Origin: Dicyema japonicum
Taxonomy: Eukaryota; Dicyemida; Rhombozoa; Dicyemidae
NCBI GenBank assembly: GCA_011109175.1
Contig: RDEW01000022.1
Location: forward strand, 415,834-479,833
Direction: 5' to 3'
DNA length: 64,000 bases
In this document: positions 56,519 through 64,000 of the stretch, one piece after another
Layout of the letters: each line of letters starts with the position of its first letter
Numbering within the stretch: position 1 is the first letter of the stretch
Translations under genes and position numbers: made by a program
The notes under the pieces: generated by a model
Databases searched by the model: none
Told to the model about the DNA's origin: nothing
What the model saw: the letters and a program-made list of their open reading frames with translations, nothing else

Positions 56519-56797
56519 TGTTTGATTACTTGTAGAAAGGCTAATTGATTTGGGTTATTAATTATTGTTTTGGATTTCACAATTGTTCATTAGGCATTTT
56601 GTGTTTGGATATACTCTTGTACTCTGTTAGATACCACAGGGATTATATTAAGTTCACTCAACTTTTAAGACTAATTATGAGTTGGAGGATAGTCAATATA
56701 GGAACATTATTCACAAAATCTCTAAATTATTAACACCAGTTACCATAATATGTAGGAAACTGACGACCATTAGGCACGATCTCAGATCCTGCTGGTA

Positions 56798-57115
56798 ATG
56801 GGTAAGCAAAGATATCTCGTACTTCTTTACCGTACAGAGATAGACTATGTCCATATTATTTTCCACTGCTTTCGGGAACTGATTTTGAAACATCAGTATT
56901 TTATTGTCTTTGAGGGCCCATGTGAGCGAAGTGAGATTCTTCAAACAGGCCCATATGTGGATGGTCGAAAGTCATGTGATGACTTGGTAATTGAATTCAG
57001 TGTCATAGGAATCTTAGATTACCACGAAAACCTTTTAGATATTTATATTATCATTATTCTGTGTTACATAATTTATATAACTTGGATTACCACAGCCTTT
57101 GTTGGCAAGTCATAA
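56798..57115 (+). CDS. Hypothetical ORF with C-terminal membrane segment
   Basis: The ATG opens 105 codons: MGKQRYLVLLYRTEIDYVHI, then ILKHQYFIVFEGPCERSEIL and a hydrophobic end IYIIIILCYIIYITWITT. No family recognised. A minus-strand frame (56711-56944) overlaps and could be the real one instead. The hydrophobic end may be AT-rich noise. Confidence 0.25.
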   Translation: MGKQRYLVLLYRTEIDYVHIIFHCFRELILKHQYFIVFEGPCERSEILQTGPYVDGRKSCDDLVIEFSVIGILDYHENLLDIYIIIILCYIIYITWITTAFVGKS

Positions 57116-57149
57116 TTTATTGGAATAATAATACCAAAGACCACGGTAA

Positions 57150-57450
57150 CACCAAACTAACTAATCACTGTCTAGCAGAGACCTCAACTTGATTCGGACT
57201 TTCCGAGTAAGAATCTTCCTTGACACGGAACCTTTATGGACGTAAATGGAGCAAAGTACAGTCTTCCTGTGCGAAAATCCATATTTAATAATGTTAGTAA
57301 GGCTGGTCAAAGTAGATCTCTCTTATTTAAAACCATGTTGAAATGACAAGTCCGGGAGAAAATTTTTGACAGAACCAGCCTTTCCAGGATTTTCTAATCT
57401 TACAAAATAACGCCACCGGTCTGTATGAAACCGGACCCTTCTTAGGAATG
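57150..57450 (-). mobile_element. LINE RT N-terminal fragment (minus)
   Basis: On the minus strand near 57430 it reads SYRPVAL followed by CKI, and further on traces of ILERL and the HGF region of the RT. This matches SYRPISL...LSKILEK...QHGF of family A. Short and heavily decayed. Confidence 0.55.
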
Positions 57451-57459
57451 CAACCAAAT

Positions 57460-58190
57460 ATTTTGAATGAGAGACATTTCTTTTAATATATCAATTTTCA
57501 CACATGAATAGAAAACCGGTTATTATTGGTTACAGAAAGAAAAACTCTAGTGGGAGTGCGAGAATAACTATAAAAGAATGATAATTGAGAAGAAAATTTA
57601 TACATATAACCGAAATTTTAAACTAAAGATCAACTCTTAAATCAGCAGTAAAACATGTCAATTGTTCTGAATTTTTTAATGTGTTTGGGTTAGATTTGTT
57701 ACTGTTTTGGTTAGACAAACATACAAGTCATTGAAGAATATGTTATTTCTCTTATATTCAATGACTCTGCATACCTTGGAAAATGAAATGTTCCTAGACT
57801 ATCCCAGGTAATAACAATCGGACTAATAACATGATGCAACATCTCCAATTGTTTTGAATGTCGTATTTCCTTAATAATCTGCTAAAGTCACTTCCACGAG
57901 AAATATATTGCCGTTCTTGTCAAAAACAAAAATCACGTTTATTATGTTTCACTATAGTTTCCGTTTTGATAATAGTGTCCACTCTATATCAACAGATTCA
58001 TTCATAACCACTCATTGTACAAAGTGCCTCTAAGTTTTTTGTTCTTAGGCCCAATTCGCGGCAAAATGGCAAGTGAGACACCTCACAGTTTCATTATGTC
58101 TTTCTAACAATTCTCATGAAGCCATTTCATAATTTCGTAGCACAATGATCAACGTGGTTGAGGTTGGTGATGAACTAATGTCTTTCACTC
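57460..58190. other. AT-rich spacer
   Basis: No gene recognised. Confidence 0.3.
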
Positions 58191-58199
58191 TCTTCAAAC

Positions 58200-60405
58200 T
58201 CTCTGTACGCTAGCATCTTCAACGTCGAGACTAAAGTCGTTCGTCAAAGGATGTCATCTTGGAGATCTGAAACTATAAAACATTACTATCTGCAAAGACA
58301 AAGTCAAAGAAGGATTTAAAAACAAAATGCTGACGACCTTATCTTGCTTCCTTCGTACTGTCACCACTACGGAATGGGCGGTGGATGTCAGACTCCTGGA
58401 ATATATAAAAAGAATGTGGAAATTGAATGACAGAATTTGCATTTGGAAACTGGATTTACTCTACAATTATAAATGTATATGCACCTACATCTCCATAAGT
58501 CTCTAAAAACCCAACGGAACTGGATGACTTTTACAGTTCACTATCCACAACCCTTATGGAAATATCCACGAGCTATCTACTTTACACAAGTGGAGATTGG
58601 AACGCGAAGATCGAAAAGGGGCTCGAGTACTGAGCTTCATGGGTACCCATGGGAGAGGTCGGAGGAACATATCTGGCAGCTATGGCCAACTTCGCGATTC
58701 ATTTGATACAGCATTCCAGCACGCTGTAAGCCAGATCACGATTTGGACTGGAGAAGCCGAGACTCAGATAGACATGTAATCAAAATATATAACCAATTGA
58801 CTACATTCTGTGTCGACAATCACAGAAAGTCCTACTCTCAGATGCCGAACATGGAGAAACACTAACATCGAATGACCATTAACTATTGGTAATCAATTCT
58901 CTCCTAAAGAGAATATTTTGGAATAACAGATCAAAAAAACACAGAAGAAGTTAGATACGCAGTCGAACTCTAAGAAAACATCATGTCCAGAAATATACTA
59001 TTCAGTTAAATATCACAAACCTTAGAACCGATCAATCTCAGTATACCTGCTGGAAGTTAATGGAGTAAACTCGTAAACAAAATAAAATCAGTGGCTAATT
59101 ACATGATTAGGATAATTCCCAAAACACTCAAAGGAATACACGACCCACATATAGATCACCTATCCCATTTACAAAAGAATCTACGTATCAAATGCATGAA
59201 CACCAACAACCAAATGAAAGCAACTGAGTTCAAAATCCAAAAGAAAAAAAATTATGCGAGAAATCAAGAAAAAAATGTCAGATAAACCACGAAACAGGCT
59301 ACAAAACTTTGCAAATGAAGTAGGAAAGTACAAACACGAAGCGCAAATGTATGCGTCTGTAAAGATGCTAGCGCGAAAGAAGAAATCTTAAAATCTAACA
59401 GTTCATGATGAACTAGGAAGAACCATTTACACCAACAGGAACACAGACACCATAGCTGATCACTTCGAAAAATATTTCAATTTTGAAAACGAAGAAACGC
59501 TTTTCCGTTTGATTGAGTCCCAGAAAGCCAGAAATAACTTTAACGGAAGTTAAAAAGGCTGTGACCAGACTAAACAACTCAAAAGCCCCAGGCCCAGATA
59601 ATGTTAATGCAGAGCTCATAAAATACGCTTCTAAAGAGTTTCTAAAAACTCATTACTCACATTCTGAACAAAACTTTTGAGGAACACTAACAGCTCAAGA
59701 CCAATCATACTACTCAACTCACTGCGCAAAATTTTATCGATAATCACTCTGGACAGAATAAAAGCCACTATGTGGATTTATCGGAGCTTGCCGAAGTGGG
59801 TTTGTCTCAGGGAGATCAACTTCCGATGCAGTTTGGAACCACAAATGGATGTGTGCTTCATGCCAAAAATATAAAGAGGAGTACCACATAATGGGAATCG
59901 ACCTATCTAAGGCATTTGACTCAATCAGGAGAGTCAAGATGATATAAATATTAGCACCCTACTCGAGGAAGATTGCATCAGAATAATTCGTTATCTACTC
60001 TCCTCCACTCAACTATTTATCCAGCTCGGAAATCAGAAATCCAGAGTATTCGGAACAAACAAGGGCACCCCCTAAAGGAGGCGCCCTATCCCGGTCTTAT
60101 TCATCGCATATCTGGAGGCGACCCTACGAGATGCCAGGAATAATATCCCAGAATATAATGGAAGTCATCTTCGCAGATGACATAGATCTCAAGGCAACAG
60201 ACCACCAACTAGAAGATTATCGACAAATTGGCCAAAAGATTTGAATAATCATTCCTAAAAATTAACACCGAGAAAACAGATTATATATATAAGGCGATGC
60301 TAACAACGACACGAGGAAAAATGGAGGCATACGAAAAAACTTGGCACTCTCTTAGGAGATACAGATGGCATTCTATGTAGCGAGCGCGGATCGCACACCA
60401 GAATT
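58200..60405 (+). mobile_element. Family B LINE, long but decayed, lacks 3' end
   Basis: The APE part begins near 58260; LPSYCHHYGMGGG near 58350 is the decayed LPSDSKHYGLGFA of the copy at 30.37 kb. It continues with FMGTHGRGRRN (58640). The linker and RT follow: KAPGPDNVNAELIKYA near 59580, IKATMWIYRSLPKWVC, GIDLSKAFDSIRRVK (59893), VIFADDIDLKAT (60165). It breaks off near 60405 in the region LGTLLGDxxD, so it has no C-terminal domain or tail. There are many stops. Confidence 0.75.
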
Positions 60406-60429
60406 TTAAACTAAAAAATTATTGCGACC

Positions 60430-60675
60430 AATTTTATAGGACCCTAGAACAACAAATAAGATAGATAATTTTATTAACATAACAAATTCGTTACTAATTA
60501 AAAAGGGAAAAGCCAACGAGTTTGTCCTGGTTATTCAGAAGGCAATAAAGTTTTCCCACTATTCGGTCTCTAACAAGCACTATGTTGAAAGTCTTAGACT
60601 TGTGTTGATTACTCATGCTTTCTTCTCAACTGGATTCGTCTGTTTCAATATGCATTTTTTCAGAGATCTCTAAAC
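60430..60675 (+). CDS. Possible host exon, unidentified
   Basis: An open frame without an ATG at its start reads NKIDNFINITNSLLIKKGKA, then EFVLVIQKAIKFSHYSV and ESLRLVLITHAFFSTGFV. It looks like a helical protein rather than a retroelement. AG occurs just before it (TTTTATAG), as at the end of a micro-intron, but the upstream sequence is a LINE. It may be a gene cut by that LINE. Confidence 0.3.
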
Positions 60676-60679
60676 AAAT

Positions 60680-61140
60680 AACTTTGCAATGTGTTTAAAG
60701 TGATTATAAAAAAATCTTTTCCCAGCTAGATAATCAATCTGGCGTCAAATATCAATTTAAAATTTGTTAAATTATCATTTTCTTTTAAAATAGAGAAAAT
60801 ATACTCATTTCAACTGGAAATCCTTTAACTTTTCTTGAAGAGTCTATCCATTGTTACATTGGAAGCAATTTCAACAGCATTCAAGAGAAGTATTAATTCT
60901 TCTTTGAAACATACTATTAATCCTAGAAACAAGACAAGTCTGTAGAAAATCTCCAATTTATGATGAAAATCAAATGTAAAGAGAATTACTAAAATGACTC
61001 ATCTAATTATCTCTAATCACTGAGTATCACTGATATATGGTGACGACAGTATTAAACACCTAGAGGATTGCAAATAATCTCAGCGTAAGGGTACCTGAAT
61101 AACAGTAGATTATAAATTTTAAAAGCCAAAAATAAAAATC
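60680..61140. other. AT-rich spacer
   Basis: No feature recognised. Confidence 0.25.
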
Positions 61141-61149
61141 CATTAAAAT

Positions 61150-61700
61150 ATCAATTAACTACTCGAATTAGAAGAGAGAATATAGAACGAATCAGAATAT
61201 CCCTTCCAAAATGATGGAAAGTATTCCCACCAGAAAGGGTCCCCCCTTAACTTCAACCACTAATCAACCTGTAAACCACAGACATCGAACTATTATAAAA
61301 GACTGTCCAATCTCCTGATCGTAAAGCACTTGCAACCACCCCATTATCTAATCCCGCAATAAAGTGACAACTTTCAAAGTCTCCAAAATTTTCCTGACCA
61401 AAAAACTCATCAAATACGACCGCTGTCCAACTGAATTGTATGACAATCTTACTTATTTTGTGGGAGAAGAAAGTTGGAGGGGAAATATTTTAGTTCCTGG
61501 ACGCAAAATCTAATATTATCTTGTTGAGCCAGCACTTTAGAGTGGGGGATCCCATTTAAAGCCATATACCCGTTTATTGGGGCAGACAAAGCTGAGGTTT
61601 AATCAAAGATTGAAAAACCATAATAAATTCCGACAATTCTTGTCATTCCAGACACAAATTGAAAAATAAGAACCACTAGGTTGATATTAGATAATATTAG
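61150..61700 (+). mobile_element. Highly decayed LINE RT
   Basis: Near 61220 the sequence TTCCCACCAGAAAGGGTCCC lines up with the FLPNGVPQGSP region of family A RTs, and the next codons resemble INLxxxDIE. No other motif is clear. Low confidence. Confidence 0.35.
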
Positions 61701-62380
61701 ATGAGATCCTTTGGAGGTTATGTTGAATATTTCCTAAACGTTAAGAATTACTCATGCCTGTAGTAAATGAACAGAAAAAGTAGAGGCGATAAGGAAGAAT
61801 GGAAAAAGCGGGAAAATAAAGCGGTCTTTCTATCGATATGGGGCACAGTATACCTGTTCATGAATAATCCAGCAAAGAGCCAATAGTCCTAATAATGGAG
61901 TCACCAGTAGGCTCAAATACTCTAGTTTTCCAGAAAACGGGGATTTTGAGAAAAATTTTCTGTGTAGAAACTGAAATAAGAAAAATCAAACGAAAATAGG
62001 GATCGAAATCAAAGTCAGGGGGAAACATAAACCAAAATTGACGTAACATGATTTCACATAAAACCACAAATTTCCCCAAAAGTGCATGCCTAAAATGTTA
62101 ATTGTATAAAAATGGTCAATGGCAGGAAGAACAACTTCTCCCCGATAATAATATTCACATAATAGAACGGGAATCTAAGTTAAGAAAAAAACCCACCAGA
62201 ACGCAAAAAATGACGAAATTTCCCGCCATTTTTAGATCTGAAATCATTTTATGTCGTTGTGAAGAACATAACTTGTGAGCAATCAAAGGAAATCTAAATA
62301 AAATAGAATAAAAACGAAAGGAAGAGAGTAAAAGGCCAAGAGACAATGGATACCGAAGTGATGACTAAAAGTGCTTTCTA
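61700..62380. other. Spacer
   Basis: Two minus-strand frames (61858-62079 and 62155-62346) are open and rich in Phe and Leu, but neither has a recognisable motif or splice pattern. Confidence 0.25.
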
Positions 62381-62389
62381 TAAATAAGA

Positions 62390-62575
62390 ATGAAAAATCA
62401 TACAAAAATGTCATCATTTAACCAGAATGCGAGGAAGACAAAGACAGCGAACATTGAAAATGATTCTGTAAGCATTTCTGCGGCAGAAATGAACATAACA
62501 GGAGAGAATAGCAATGAAATTATCAATACAGCAGAAAAAAGCCCACCAAATCGTTTCAGTGTGTTTCTCAAATAA
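62390..62575 (+). CDS. Hypothetical polar ORF
   Basis: A 61-codon frame, MKNHTKMSSFNQNARKTKTA then ENDSVSISAAEMNITGEN. Asn/Ser/Glu-rich, with no motif. It could be a disordered small protein or chance in A-rich sequence. Confidence 0.25.
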   Translation: MKNHTKMSSFNQNARKTKTANIENDSVSISAAEMNITGENSNEIINTAEKSPPNRFSVFLK

Positions 62576-62833
62576 ATCGTATAATTACTTGTAAAAGTAT
62601 AACAATGAGAGCACAGAGAGTAAAGAAGTAAAGATTCTGATTACAAAGTATCCCCCTCCTTTGGGTCCACCCATAAGCTTGAAGAAGGAGACAACAGGCA
62701 TGTACAGACTAATGTAGGAGTAGGAAAATATTGAATTTTGTTTGAAAGGAATTGACTTGCCGTAGATAATTAAATGAAGCTAAAAATAATTGTTTTATTA
62801 AAACTTATATTTTATAAAATTATAAAATAAATT

Positions 62834-63013
62834 TTAAATTTTAAAAACCGGTTCAATGTTGTGTGTTATTGAATGTTCGTCTGTGATAAACCCCCAGAAT
62901 GTGGCAGCCATGCAGGCTGAAGCCAACAAATGAATAACAAATCTCATTTTTATTAACGGTGGATCAGATTCCTGAGTATTTTCTTGTTTAGGCTCTAAAT
63001 TATATTTTTTCAT
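62834..63013 (-). CDS. Small single-pass membrane protein, unidentified
   Basis: On the minus strand the ATG at 63013 opens a 59-residue frame: a polar start MKKYNLEPKQENTQESDPPL, a membrane segment VIHLLASACMAATFWGF, and a short tail ending EPVFKI. Its GC content is higher than the flanks, which are strongly AT-rich and non-coding. That supports a real gene. The size and shape resemble small ER or mitochondrial complex subunits, but I cannot name one. Confidence 0.4.
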   Translation of the reverse strand: MKKYNLEPKQENTQESDPPLIKMRFVIHLLASACMAATFWGFITDEHSITHNIEPVFKI

Positions 63014-63399
63014 AATTTACCTGTTTTTTCAATAACTTTTGTAATATTTTGTCTTTTCCTAACCATTGTAACGTGATTATTATAGTTTTAAATTTTAATG
63101 ATTTATTATTAAATATTAATTTATAATTTATTAAAGGATTTTATGATTTTATTAAAATATTAACTGTCTTGTTATATTTTTTGGTAATTTTACAATTCCC
63201 TCTCGAGATAATAAAAATAATTTTATTTTGATTTTTTACGAAACACTGAAAATAATATTTTCATGTCACGAATTCTCAATTTTTGAACTAGATTTACATG
63301 GAAATGACTGATGTGTATAAATATTAAACTATAGTCTCGATAATAGTAAAAATCTTTGTCTCATAAACTTGTTTGTTTACTGCATAAACGACAACTCAC

Positions 63400-63551
63400 C
63401 TTTTTAGATTAAAGAGGACAATTACCATGAAAATCATTTTACGGAAAACATTAATTTGAACAATCTACCGAGCATTAGTTTGGTTATTAAAAGAGTCGTT
63501 TCCAAAATCAAGAATTATAAAAGAATGATTGAATTTATTGTTGAGATTTAA
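63400..63551 (+). CDS. Possible terminal exon, unidentified
   Basis: After TTTTTAG at 63401-63407 (a plausible 3' splice site) the frame KEDNYHENHFTENINLNNLP runs into ISLVIKRVVSKIKNYKRMIE and stops at about 63551. No upstream exon was found. It may be the last exon of a gene, or chance. Confidence 0.25.
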
Positions 63552-63559
63552 ATTTAAGA

Positions 63560-64000
63560 AAGATATAAAAAAGAATCATAGAAAACATAAGTCTTATATA
63601 TCATAATTACATTCGTGGATAAATTGAACAACTTCGTGGCCCAAGAGAATAACCTTGGAGGCCTTCAGAAACCACAATTTTTACAAGAAAATTGAACGAA
63701 AATCATCAAAGGGCTGGTGACCTCAGGGTAGTTGAGTCAAACGACACTATTGTTCTCTATTAACTTCAACCTTAGACAATGTCACAAAGAAACATCCCCG
63801 AGACCGATGAACCATATTGATGTCAACCTACCTGGCAATCTCCCCGTGTCAATTATCTTTGAATAGTCAGTTGTCAACAAAATTCTGCTTTTACCACTCA
63901 ATCTGAGGTGACATTGATTGACGAAATCAGATCCATTAATAACTAGACAGACTAATCAATATTGCTATATACCCTTATATGAGGGACCTTTTTATGCCCA
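63560..64000. other. Right-edge sequence, unassigned
   Basis: AT-rich, with short possible exons but nothing that I can support. Confidence 0.2.

Noticed and set aside
1-64000. CRISPR arrays, bacterial operons, rRNA genes
   Set aside because: No regularly spaced repeats, no Shine-Dalgarno-led gene runs and no rRNA sequence were seen. All genes are eukaryotic.

Overview
The window looks like animal nuclear DNA from a genome with extremely short spliceosomal introns. Every host gene I could decode has GT-AG introns of about 21-28 bp, and removing them gives recognisable animal proteins: GGA adaptor, SSBP, SSNA1, IFT57, PIN4, an NCBP2AS2-like protein and ribophorin II. A short-intron, AT-rich, ciliated animal genome full of non-LTR elements fits a dicyemid mesozoan (Dicyema and relatives, published mean intron about 26 bp) best. 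That assignment is an inference. No bacterial operons, rRNA genes or CRISPR arrays are visible.

Layout. 0.4-3.9 kb: a degenerate tandem repeat, then a hAT transposase relic split by two minus-strand LINEs. 4.3-5.3 kb: a Jockey-like RT. 5.9-7.4 kb: GGA. 7.6-9.9 kb: decayed LINE. 11.9-12.2 kb: a small secreted or membrane ORF. 12.7-13.6 kb: SSBP (minus). 14.1-18.1 kb: LINE fragments. 19.1-19.5 kb: an unidentified two-intron gene. 20.3-21.5 kb: another RT. 21.6-22.0 kb: SSNA1 (minus). 22.1-24.0 kb: a PD-(D/E)XK-type LINE. 24.1-25.5 kb: IFT57. 26.3-26.7 kb: PIN4. 27.2-34.4 kb: copies of an APE-type LINE in both orientations. 34.5-34.8 kb: NCBP2AS2-like gene. 35.2-36.9 kb: a composite of LINE pieces. 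38.1-40.0 kb: an armadillo-like gene. 40.9-43.8 kb: PHD-RT-endonuclease LINE. 43.9-48.1 kb: a three-level transposon nest. 48.3 kb: SINE-like repeat. 49.3-50.9 kb: coiled-coil gene. 50.9-52.8 kb: LINE. 54.5-56.5 kb: ribophorin II. 58.2-60.4 kb: decayed LINE. 60.4-64 kb: AT-rich sequence with small ORFs.

Non-LTR elements fall into at least four groups. Family A has an APE endonuclease, an RT and a (TAA)n tail, with a 3' end near GGGATCACC. Family B has an APE and an RT and a C-terminus with GRPR-TLP. Family C has an N-terminal PHD finger, an RT with YSDD and a C-terminal PD...D endonuclease-like domain. Family D is a single RT with an IDDIKLF motif. Target-site duplications reveal the order of insertion in the two nests. 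At the 5' end of one LINE sits a 25-bp piece identical to a GGA exon 3.3 kb away.

The host genes have no operon-like logic. They cover ER/Golgi traffic and glycosylation (GGA, RPN2), cilia (IFT57, SSNA1), transcription (SSBP) and ribosome or chromatin-linked prolyl isomerase (PIN4). A few of them need single-base corrections to stay in frame, which may be assembly errors or decay.
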